A stretch of DNA of 64,000 nucleotides, taken from contig QEYB01000180.1 of the NCBI GenBank assembly GCA_017562135.1, positions 930,001 through 994,000 of the forward strand. The letters run 5' to 3'. A program made the position numbers and the translations under genes. Shown piece by piece: positions 22,101-32,900 of the stretch. How positions within the stretch are numbered: the first letter of the stretch is position 1; the number at the start of each line of letters is the position of its first letter. The notes beneath the pieces were generated by a model. That model was not told the origin of the DNA and did no database searches. It worked only from the letters and a program-made list of their open reading frames with translations. Source of the DNA: Dipylidium caninum. Its lineage: Eukaryota; Platyhelminthes; Cestoda; Cyclophyllidea; Dipylidiidae.

Positions 22101-24590
22101 GGTCCCCTTCTTCACCAGATCCAGTGCCTTTCCAAACAAGAAAGTTTATACTAAGCACCTCCTAAAATGTCAACACCCTTATTACTTACGTTTTTAAGAT
22201 ACGAATATATAAAAAATAACCGATAAACACGCAAAATTTGTATAAGAGGAACCAAAAAGTAAGTGATTCAAAATATTGCAATGATGGAAACAAATGAGAC
22301 AAGATCTAAACTTCAGAATGTCTCAACTTACGCGCAGCAATTGAGTGCACAAGTTGTTCTTCTCCTGAGTTGGAAAGTCAGGTAATCTTGGAACCGCCTC
22401 GCCATAAATTAGCTAAACGTTTAATAAAAATCACAATTGGGTCCCTTTAATTCAAAGAAAGATGCATTATTTAGCAGTCTTTAGAAGTTATGTAAACACT
22501 ATATTCGTCTGAAATAATTTGATTTGCATTTTGCAAGAAAAACGATTGTGCTAAAAAAGTTAACGTCGGTTCATGATCCAAACCTTAGTGCTCAGCCATA
22601 ACAACACGTACGATCGAATGTTATTAAAATATTCCAGGTAGAGTTAGGACCTACCTGACCAGAATCGATGTCCACTAGCAAAATCTCCGATAAAGGAACA
22701 TGCTTGCCCTTTTCACGCAAAAAACTGGAGGGTATACCAATAAGAAAAGGTGTTGGCGATAGGAGAATCTAGAGGTTAAATTTCATTGGAATAAAAAACG
22801 AACATAATTGATCTAATACTTAAGTCTATTAACCTATTTATTCATTAAACACTCGCAAGCACTGATTATCTTAACTGGCGTCCGAGCAATTTCCACTTTA
22901 ATTGTTGATCTCTAGGTATGAAACACCCATTAATTGTATTTTCGGAAAATTAACTTGAGAACAGTACGCAAAGATGCTGGACACAGATAGTTTATTTATG
23001 AGTTCATAACGAGTCAAATAGTCAATTTAATTAGCTATTTACCTGTTCAGCATTAGGAAGGGATGTTGGAAGAAGGGGAATTACGGGAAACATATACTGC
23101 AATGGGTAGAGCATCTTTGTAAGCGCTAAGATACACATAGTGAGAGCATTGTAATCCCTCGACCTGAGTAAAATCTACGAAAGTAGGAGATTAATGCACA
23201 CGATGAAAATGAGTTGGCCTTGATTAAAACAGCTTTGGATCAATAATGATATTTAATATTTGAGGATGTATAAATTGTATCACTGTAGAAATAAAAAATC
23301 GAAATTACCTTTTGCTCGAGTAAGACAGCCAGGATGACCTGGAGGCAACTTTGGATACCCAGAAGTTCCATCGGAAGATAAAATGAAAAATCGACGAGAG
23401 ACAAACGGCTTTTATCTGGCATCGCAAATATTAAGGGAGATTCTACTTCCTCTGGCAGAAGTTTTAGCTGAAACAAATATTGAGAAGTATCTGTCTCAAG
23501 TGAATATAAATTTATGTTCAAATAACGTTGACGAAACAAGCCATAGACGCATGGGTGTCAAAGACACTGACACTGTTTTCGGTCAATACACCTCTTTATA
23601 ACATAATAAATTCACTAAATCAAAAATGATACGGTTTCCAAGGTAGCAAAAACACATAAAGCAAAAAATGTTCGTGGAAAACATTTTGAAACAAAACAAA
23701 ATATTGACCTACTTTAATAAAAGTGCTTCCAGGAATCGGAGCTGGAGTTTCTAAAAGTTTTAAAATCAACCTTTCCAACTGCATAGCAATCAGGGCTTCG
23801 GCATTCGTGATATCTTCATTCCAAATCCCATAGAGAAACAAACTCCAAAAATTTGTCGGGTTCCTAAACGTGGACAAAATAAATGCATTAGCTTGACGCA
23901 AAGTGGCCGAGTGTAGTGACTTAATTTTTGCATACCATTCCTGACCACTTATCAGTTTACCGAATCCAGATAAGCAATCAATCATTTCCTTGATGGTATA
24001 CAAACAACGGCGAAATCCCGTAAACATCGGGTGGTGAGTTATTATACAAAGTGAGATAAGGGAAGGAGAAGACTTTAATTCGTCCTAGAAAGTAGAACGA
24101 ATAGGAATGGAAATGTAGGAAGACTTTCTGGAGCCTATCATTTAACAACAGATTGCAAATGGAATAAATAACACCAAAATAAGTTAAACACGAGGGGCGA
24201 CTTAGATCTCATTACCTGGTTTAAATTACATGTGAAGTTCAGGCAAACGCCATAACGTGTGCGGTTTTTATCCTTATCAGTGAGTGTAAATAGAAAAGAT
24301 GACGCATCCTAAAGTAACCACACAATATGTTGCCTTACAGATGGAAATGAACCTGGACTATATTCAGGTGTCAAAGGATCGGGCTGACAGAAATAAACGG
24401 TTTCGAGGGGTAATCGAAAGTCATCGTGTTCCACTGGAGGAAACTGCCTGAGAATGTCACAAGTTGACGAGTTGTATTTGTTGAAAGATTCCTTTCCAGG
24501 ACCAACAACGAGGAAATAGTCTATGAGACGCGCACACGCACAGTTCCCGATCCCGACATCGCCATCGCTCGTGGATCCAAAATGTCGCGT
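10166..24590 (-). CDS. MADD: MADD / Rab3 guanine-nucleotide exchange factor (DENN-domain protein)
   Basis: Activates Rab3-type GTPases for vesicle transport and release (Rab3-GEP; AEX-3 in C. elegans). Exons, 5' to 3' on the - strand: 24339-24590, 24216-24308, 23713-24084, 23309-23467, 23043-23174, 22655-22768, 22332-22412, 21948-22127, 21300-21458, 20700-20883, 20268-20342, 19347-19594, 19197-19271, 18965-18981, 18754-18881, 18469-18579, 18146-18304, (18055-18067), 17630-17819, about 15708-15863, 13333-13446, 13189-13211, 13077-13140, 12629-12869, 12206-12456, 11899-12012, 11545-11709, 10166-10268. uDENN/cDENN signatures are [48 protein letters not shown] and [11 protein letters not shown]; dDENN gives [13 protein letters not shown] and IGDKPKWF. 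The C-terminal region has [10 protein letters not shown] and [14 protein letters not shown]. Phases join except around the 13-base exon, around 15708-13446 and at a +1 frameshift (12708-12712). The start exon and final exons were not found. Confidence 0.93.
10269..11544. other. MADD intron with GC-rich, repeat-like block
   Basis: About 10640-11340 is distinctly GC/CpG-rich within an A/T-richer intron. It carries overlapping open frames on both strands (for example 10839-11093 +, 10987-11208 -) without recognisable domains. The flanking MADD exons end and start in phase 0 and encode adjacent parts of the family alignment. The block is therefore most likely an intronic insertion. Confidence 0.45.
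13745..14131 (-). CDS. possible coding segment inside the MADD locus
   Basis: An uninterrupted - strand frame of 128 codons with ordinary composition ([20 protein letters not shown], then [20 protein letters not shown]). It lies between placed MADD exons, where the family has a long, poorly conserved Ser-rich linker. I could not join it by phase to 15708 or 13446. A TTTCAG inside it (near 13890) may be an acceptor. It could be linker exon sequence or chance. Confidence 0.3.
   Translation of the reverse strand: MGSALRPAITGNSDWACNREISLSTLTWPSLFVGSSGSWIVKFYDRHSCMMYANLDSGLPVGDCVRLTSDGSLTHREKAFQVLLKRIRSGLHEKSDFRGLGRRGWAGRCPSGVKGFGRPERLAGSSTR
14221..14535 (-). CDS. possible coding segment inside the MADD locus, Ser/Cys-containing
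   Basis: A - strand frame of 104 codons starting at an ATG ([17 protein letters not shown]) and ending in a stop at 14221. It contains a Cys cluster ([10 protein letters not shown]). It falls where MADD's variable linker exons are expected. No phase-compatible splice sites could be assigned with confidence. It may also be a separate short transcript or chance. Confidence 0.25.
   Translation of the reverse strand: MADLRRSSLGEHSTADGLPTSLSRRVSKDKAEGHHPVVCRVLSVFACSSNKCCPVCNEVVEWPSPFRLSLGVQAKPALTDSDFTNISNLKQTSRRAHRCFDIRQ
14536..15614. other. MADD intron, nothing else seen
   Basis: A/T-rich intron sequence with only short open frames. No repeats or RNA genes were noticed. Confidence 0.5.
16312..17515 (+). 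mobile_element. dispersed ~1.1 kb repeat, copy A, in a MADD intron
   Basis: Closely similar by eye over about 1.1 kb to 51541-52615, in the same orientation; the outer edges are approximate. The shared core starts at ATGAAACATGGTGCAGC and ends near the GATATCGAACAAGAC motif. Copy A contains one continuous 231-codon frame (16472-17167). It has a RING-like cysteine pattern ([18 protein letters not shown], then HEK and ICLPH) and a Ser/Pro/Lys-rich tail. The cgcct microsatellite inside it has more units than copy B. No terminal repeats, target-site duplication or poly-A tail was seen. It lies antisense to MADD. It could be a non-autonomous transposon or an old retrocopy of a RING-finger gene. 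Confidence 0.75.
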
Positions 24591-26944
24591 CTAACAATCA
24601 ATGTCAGGCAGATGAATGTTATAAATTCAAACGCATAACATGTTGGCCAAAAACAATCAAGCCAAAAAGAAACGTAACCAAAAACTTTAAATCTGTCCTC
24701 TTGAATTTAATCGTTATAGTATGTTTGGGAACCAGAACCGAAAATCGAATGGTGTCGTAAACTGATTTATGTATAACAATGAATGTTTCATCCATGTTGC
24801 CTAAATAGATTCTTATCGAGTACGGTTAATTGTGATGCGTTTATTCGGACCGCCAAATATAGAATTGTAACTCGCTTAAGCGTCCTAAATATCACCATAC
24901 TGAATTGCTAGGTTGAATCATTTAGCGCCTACCCTTAGGCCCACCTCAAGGGAGCATATTTTGTAGGTCGTTCTAGCAAAAAAAATTTGTTAGAATGAAA
25001 TCCGCCCAAAATACGCCCTCACACAAACAGACAGGGCTCTGAAGGAATCGAGGAAGGGAGGAGCAACCGGAGCGTTGGCACACAGGAAAGTTGAGTTTCA
25101 AGCGCTACTTTACTGAAAAGACACAACTCTATCGTTTTCTGGCTACTTGCCCGACGACAACGACATGAGAGGAGAGTAGGTGCTCCGGTGATGCTGTTCA
25201 AACCGAGTCCACCTTAATGGACAATCCCCGCGACCGCTTACTTTACGAGACAGTGCTAGTCAACAGCGGTGGAATCAGTTGTGATGATGTTGTGACGTGT
25301 CACCTCGTGCCATGCAATTGGCTCGCAGGTGATGTCTGGGACGGAAACAAGGCCGGACGAGTGAGGGAGGAAAACTGGAGATGCGCAATCCGGTGGAGAG
25401 GCGGTGCGCTGACCGCCGAAACAACGCGCTGATCATCTGTCAGCCTCTGACCACCCTGTAGCACCGACGGGGAACAGTCATGCCTTGTTACTTTTCTCTG
25501 CAATTAAATCATCCCAAACGACTTTTCGACGAAACCGCGAGGTGTTTCAGCAGATTCGCGTGACTTCGCTAACCCCGTCAATACTCTAATCCTAAGTGCG
25601 CCTCTCGGTGTGTTGACCTCCCTGCTATGCCCCGAGTGCCAGTCTCACTCGGGTCTGGCGCCCACAGCGCCGAGCCAATAAGGTGAGAAAGAGGCTGAGG
25701 AGAAGGGCGGTAGAGGGTGGAAACAGTCCTTGGACCGCAGTCTGGGGCAAGACACTCAAATGCGCTGGTGACGCCGGCTTGCTTAGTACTGTGGCAATTG
25801 TCAGCTATCTCAGTGGAGCGCAGTCAGCCGCGGTTGCTCAGACCCCTCGTAGTCGGGGCCAAGATGCTTTTGACCACCTCAATGCGGCCTCCGAAGACGA
25901 TTGATGGAGAGCCCCACGACCCCAGCGCCAGTCCACCGAACCCGGCGTGCTCGTGCCCGTGCCCGTGCTCGTGGCCAGGCAGCGGCCTGAACGGTGATTT
26001 CGGCTGCACACGCGGCCTTGAGGCGGGAACAGTGGGGACATCTGCATTCCGCCAGGCGCCTTTACACCGCGGCTGCGGCAAAATTAGCCCTCTTGCCGCC
26101 TGCCCGCGCCAGTGCTTAAACGACCACCGGCTCGGCATTACTTTAGGTGAAAAGACGACCCGCAGAATTTGCCCACCAGAAGATGAAGCACTTCACATGG
26201 GAGCACGTCTCTGCAGTCCGATTTAAGACTTCCAAGCGCTGCCAACAGGAAGCATCCACCCGGCAGCGCAGCGGCAGAGAAACTCGCCTTCATTCACAGG
26301 GGTGAACCGACGCCCTGTCCGTAGCAGACAAACAGGGAACTCAAGTGAACTGCGGTATGTCGGAGACAGAAACGACGCTGAAGCGGAAGAGTGATGTGGG
26401 AAGCGGGGTGGACTGCGAGTATCGTCCCTTGCGTTAGTTAGATTTCTCGGAAACGATGACATGCGGTCGGCGGCGGTGGTTACAAACAACTAGACCAGTT
26501 GTCTGCATTAAGTTGTCCCCAATTAAGAGGAAGTACCTTAACAGTTAGCATACTACGTAGCAATGCTGGTAGGGCATTGTCAAGTCGGTTGGCTCACGCT
26601 TGTTGCAGTCATGCAGTTAGCACTCCTTGACTTTCTGTGCACACAAGCGGTTCGCCACGCTGACGCCGTCTATCAGCCCGTGGTACTTGCGGTGGAGGGA
26701 GAGAGGCCGCCAGGAGTATGCATCACCGTCACATCAGTCACTTAAGCCCTTTTGACTTATTCGCTACCTTCAGCAGAGCCCGCAACTGACAAAGGCCTAG
26801 AGTTGTTAGTGTACTCTTTTAACCTAGTGAATTTCGAAAAAAGTAAGAATTGTAAAATCTGGAATGCTGATACATTGCATCTGTATTTAAAATGGCTGAT
26901 GTGTCAATGTTAGTTACTTATGTACAGAAAATGTGATTGAAAGA
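24591..26944. other. GC-rich intergenic region between the MADD 5' end and the PAR-3 3' end
   Basis: MADD exon 24339-24590 begins in phase 0 without a start codon, so at least one upstream exon should lie here or further right. About 25000-26740 is CpG-rich and holds overlapping open frames on both strands (for example 25717-26226 +, 25824-26138 -) with no domain I recognise. It is a plausible MADD promoter island. The start exon could not be chosen. Confidence 0.4.
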
Positions 26945-29900
26945 CTAAGACTTATTTCCCACGCTTCTGTAGTTCTTGTGTTCGCTTTTGCGCTTTCGGC
27001 AATGTGGTGGACGTGTTGACATTCGAGGGAATAGTTTGCTACTTTGAATGTTGATGTCGCTGCGCACAACATTTACAGAACAAGTTGATTCACAACACAG
27101 ACGCACAAAGGTACACAAGGTAGCACGGCAGGGAGAGGGTGAGCATAAGGGCCGCATACGCCACAAATCCGATGAAAAAGAACGCCTTTCTTGAGGCAGG
27201 TCCTAGAAACTGGATGAGCCTTTAATGTGAGGATAATCAGCCGGCATTTGGACGTGACAAAGAGCTAATGGGATTCGGGAGTGTTGATGGCGAATGGGTC
27301 GGCACCGAGAGTGTATCGTCAAAAACTCTTACATGCGAAAGATGTCGGTATAGTGCTTCGGCGTCCTCATAAACCTTTCTGAGAAGGGTAAATGAGATAA
27401 AAATTGTGGAAGCTGAAGTTGTCTGATATAAGGTAATGTGATCTAAGAATTTTATACAAATACTGTAGTTCTCGCCTTATAGGACACCTTTGACCTGGAA
27501 GACCAGAAATTTTGAATGATGACAGGCAATGATCGGTAAGTGGTGTAAATAGCTTTTAATAAGTTGACCCAACATTCTTCAACCTGTCAAAAATTCACTA
27601 TTTTGCTGCTTTTTTAAGACTATGTGGCGTTTAAACTGATGTTGATTGCGCACTTCAAATTTGGTTGTATTCTGTGGCTTCCAATTCGTCCACCAAATCG
27701 CCTCGTAAGCGGATGTCCAAATTACAGTGATGCCTGGGCTGCATTGTTTGGTCACTTTGAGCAAAGATGGAATTAGTGATCTCAAGTTTAAGGCTTTCGC
27801 GTCGAAACAATAAGCTTTAGATTTTTGCACTGTGGTAGAGTCTAGTATATTGTGAATGGCCGAGATTGGCAGGGTAGTTGACCACCTCCGATGTGAAAAA
27901 AAGTGTCCAGCACCCCCGTCAGCCATTTTTATAGCTCTCGTCCACGTATCATAATGTATTCACAATACTCCGAGACCAAATGACAGCTGTTCAGCTATTA
28001 ATCCTCTTTGAAAGTATACATAGAAACACCTGCACATTACAGTGTCAACGAGAGTGCCGCTTTACGTAGCCTTAAAAATGCGAGAAAATAAAATGCCTAT
28101 CAAAATTTCAGTAGAACTCCTGAAACGCAATTTAGTTACAGTGCTGTTGAATGGGCCAACCTACCGGTCGTTTTTTGCGGCTGTCGGGTCACTGTTCTCT
28201 CCAGCTTTGACGTCTCGTACCTAAAATACAGGAAAATGCAAAAATACAAAATTTCACATACAATTTTACAGAAGAGAGACCACTTGCATCAACGATAGTC
28301 TCATAAGTCGCAGAGCAGCAACTGAGATTCATGTCGTATAGTTGATTAATGATGCATTTGTTAATCTTATTAGTGCTGCCACTGCCACTAATACCCGCCT
28401 GAGGAGTCGACTTCTCGAATTCTTCCGATGGCGGTTGCTGTGGGGGACAGGAGGAAAGGACAGACTTGAGCTTGGTAAGACTAAGCGTGGCCATTGGCGG
28501 AGGAATATGGGCAAGTGTAGAATCTGCGCTGCCAGGAATTAGACGCATAGTCTGCTGCTTTTGCTGCTTCAATGAAGGTGAGAAGGCCAGTTCAGCATAG
28601 TTCTGGCGTCCTAGAGAAACGTAGTTTCCCTCATTCGGTGGAGCGCCTGACCCCACCAATGACGATGTAACAGACAGATCCGGCTGCAGAGAAACAGGGC
28701 CAGCAGGCAGACGATTGTTGCCTTGTGAGAGGGAAGCTCGAAAGGTCTGTATGGGTGCGCTATTAGCGTACCTAAAAAATTTGCAGACTTCCATCGATAC
28801 CGTTTCCTATGAGAAACACTTAAGTGGAGGGCTATAGTTGTTATCTGATTGAAATCGTTTAGGGCCTCATCTGCTTTTCACGTGGTCGCACTTTTTTCAT
28901 GATCACCGTTTTACAGTTTCCGACTGTAGCTACTCTTGAAATGATAATACCTTTAATTAAAGGGGTTTCAGACTTTCTTGATTAAATATTAAGTAATAAA
29001 TGAGAAACAAAATTGAAAAGAGGACCGATTACGGTTTATTAGGATACTATTGCGGACACCTTTAAGGTAACCGAACTTCTACATCGTTTTCAGTATGTCC
29101 TAAAAGGGTCACTTCTGTTGACTTATACCAGGAACCGGTTGAAAAAGTTACGATGCAACTAAAAAGCACTTTTGGAATATTCGTAAGGTGTCAAAGTATC
29201 CACAAGAAAAGTACGACCAGAAGGTCAGAATGATATGATATCATTCATAGAGTGGAAAGATCCAAGTGAGAGACTCCTCTAATTGCACAATTTTTCAGAA
29301 AAATTCTATCAGTGTGTTCAGATACCTAAGAAATCTTTTTTAAACACAGTGATAAACTGGAGCTATATATCTGCTTGAACATACAGTAATGTGGGATCCG
29401 AGGGATTCCAAGAGTGATGTACCAAGTGCGCGAGGTCGATCGCCAACGATGTGGGCGCGGTATACAGGGAATCGTGAAATCGCCTGGTTAAGGAGGCCAG
29501 CACCACTCGGAGGAGTACTCGTTAGCGTAGTGGACAGAGGCTCCTGCATCGTCAAGTGTAGACCCGGGTGATGCGTGGAAGTGTAGGCCACCGTACCACG
29601 GTCGAGAGTGCGTCCGGAGAAAATTCGAGCTACCGGTGACGCACACTCCGAATTTGATCGACCAGATGGTTTCACGAAGCTGTATACAAAGTTGACAATG
29701 CGTCTGAGGCCCTTCTTCCCCCAAGTTCGTCACCCACTTCACGATGGGTCATAAGCCGGTTCCCATATTTTTTTGACTTCACCGACTTCGGCACTTACTC
29801 CCCTTTTAGGCGCAACAACACATGGTCGCGTTCGATCACAAAAGTCATACGTGGTATCGGTCCTAGCGAATGACCAAATAGACTTCCGCCGTAGCACATC

Positions 29901-32900
29901 GCAAAGAAAGAAAGGAAGAAATTGAGGGGAAGAATCTAGGTAAGATGTGTTATGCACGATCCTTTTTAGATTTTCCATGGTAAGCTAGCAAATCTGAGAA
30001 CCGCTTCTCAAATTTGGTGAGAGTATAACAGCATCATTAGGAAATGGGATAAGACCGTGACAAATTACATTTAAAGCGAGCAGGGATAATTCGACCAGAA
30101 ATGCATGAATAACTCACATTTTAGCTGAGTCTGTTATGAGGAAGATGAAGTAGCAAGGAGAGAATTACAGTGCATTGGAGACATTCCAGAAACTTGTAAG
30201 TATTTAAGCTATTATTCGGATTACCGAAGCAGCAAAAACGCAATGGGCTAAATAAAGTGACTAGTAAATTTAGGGTTGCCACACTACTATACCTTAAAAA
30301 TCTACGTCATTAGTGGGTTTCTCGACTGAACACACGTATAAATTGAGTCATCTTTCTCCACCCGGCGGTATACCTGCTTCTTTCGTTAGTGTGTCTATTA
30401 ACAATACTGAGGAGGCCCGTTAGCCACGCATTAAATCGTTCGACCACAAACAGTCTTTTGCCCCAAAAGTATGTGAAAAAGGCTTGAGACTTACCGAAGA
30501 AGTCGCTTCAGCGCATTTTCAGAGTGATGACGTCGTCTGCCTTGTTGGTCCTCTGTAAGGGCAAAACAATCAAAATGAAATAGATTGAGATGCCGACAAT
30601 GAGGCAGAATACGCATTAGTCCATTGTTCATTAGATCCATTCTAGTAGGTTTCACTCAAAATTTAACAGCTAACATGACACTGAATATGGTCGAAAAGAT
30701 TTTTAAATCAAATGGCTCATGAATATTTTGAGAAAATGCGTTAATATCTTCGCTAGCACAATCGCCGGATAAGCTCAGATGGACTATCGTTTAATTCTTA
30801 CCGTTTTGCTTTTCACTGCCATTATCAGGAACAGTCTTCCCTTTTTTCCAAAATCCGGTTCCAAACCCGGTAGTGTCGCGCAGTTGTAATTCGTTGGATT
30901 CTTTTGAGTTCTGGTCCTCCTCCAAAGGTGAAGTCTGAACAGCTACAGATTCTTGCAACCCACCACCGACTTTAAGTTTGTCAAAGGCTACGACAACCAT
31001 CTTGTCCAAGTCGATTCTCGGTTGCTTAACCACCACAACTGTGCGCTGACGCCTATGCCCACGGCAGCTCCGTCGATATCGAACCGTCAATCCGGCTGCT
31101 AAAGCCCTACGGCGTGGACGCCGTCGCACTCCCAGCCGTTGCCAACTAGGAAGCATCTCGGGCTCAGAGACTGCACCTTCAGCGGGTCTTTCGTTCTCAC
31201 AGCAACAAGAGGCGTCCACTGCTAGCAGTTCATACCCACTGCTATTTGAAAACTGATCCTCATCGAAGACCCTTCCAGAGAGGTTGTTGAGGGTTGTGGA
31301 GTCGGACTCAGTGGTCGTGTCTACGGTGCCTTGAGAGTCACAGCGGTATATTTGCCCGGACCGAAGGCCTGTTCAACACAACAAAATGGTAATGTTCCAA
31401 TGCCCCACTAGTTACTAAGCATTACTTTATATTTGAACTTTTAATAAACTCCTTTACCGTAGGTTTGCCAGTTATTTTTTTTAAAAATACACTCGAGTTT
31501 TTAAATAACTACGCAAAACAGTACACCGCGGTAATAGATCGCTGAGGCCCACATCAGACTGTTGAGGAGGGCATAAAAGAGAGCATAGGGTGAGGTTATT
31601 GTCAAAGTGATCTCAAAATTGTGTGCACACTGCAATTCTATGGTAGATACAAAAAAAGTAATACCAAAAGCGAGGCAAATAACAGCCGGCATTCCACATA
31701 ACATTGAGCTGAAGTTGCGCCTAAGACAGGAGGTTTGGTTTCTCATCTAAAAAGTGGTCAACACAAAAAGATTGCCCCAATAGAGTGATTCACTAGGCTC
31801 ATGAGATTTGCCATCTGTATATCCGAAGTGGCAAAAATGTCAGCTTCAATGTTGCGCCATTTTGCATGAGACTAGGGTGTTGAATAAGCGACCTTTCGTC
31901 AAAAATGAGTTATCAACAGCACGTCGAGCACTGACAAGTCTTCGCTCTGTTCACCGCGCTAAAGGAGGAAATACTTAAATTTTGAATGGGATAATGGAAA
32001 GATACGTCATTGTTTCCGATAAGCGTCTACGGGGCTAAAAATGTTGAACTCATTTCCCTATGCTTAAGGCTTAATGTAAACCCGACATTACCTGACATTG
32101 CGATAGCGCCCATGGTTGCTTCGGAAGTGGCAGTAGAGTGGACTTTTGTTACATCAGTTTGTTCTTTTTGTAAGTGAAATAATTGCAAATTTTCTTCACC
32201 AGGTTCTTCTTTTCTAAAACAATTTTTTTACTAATACTTAAAATTCTACAACTAATGTTCATCTAGTAAGACTGCACAGTTAAACATCATATTTGAGTGT
32301 GAAGATTTTATAATAATGGGTACCTTTATGCAATATGGAAATATTTTTTCAGGGTTTTCGAGCTCGGTACCCGAAATGGAGGGGGTCCATAAGATGCCAT
32401 GGATGAAAAATCAACCTTTAAGATATAAAACATACGGCTCTGTAGGGGTTTGAGATCCCAGCAGTGGGAGTCTGGGGCTCGTCAGCGTTTCAAGAGACGA
32501 ATAATTTCGGAGACGATTGAGCTGGTTGACGTACCATTTACCACATAAGGTCTAAAAAATAAAGTATAAAATAGTGTATTTCTCTTTTCGTCACTAATAT
32601 CTGTGAACTAATCTCGGCCGGTTTTACTATAAGGAAATTCTTAGGGCCGTTTGTGGGGTAGTATGAGATAGCCCCTATCAAATTATGCATAGCCAGTTAA
32701 AATTACTAAAGTAAATACTTATGGAAAATGATTAGTCAAGAGTCAGAGAGGGTCTTTTTGACAAGCTGTGACAGTAGATTTTTCACCGTAGCGGTTTAGG
32801 ACTGGGTACACGGATGACTCTAACCAGTTTGCCACGTATAGTAACCTCCTTAAATGAAAGTGTTGATGAGCGGTTAAAATTTATTCAATGTATTTACGAA

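Noticed and set aside
25717..26226. 169-codon open frame on the + strand between MADD and PAR-3
   Set aside because: It overlaps a - strand frame of similar quality in CpG-rich DNA; the translation is Pro/Cys-rich without a domain.
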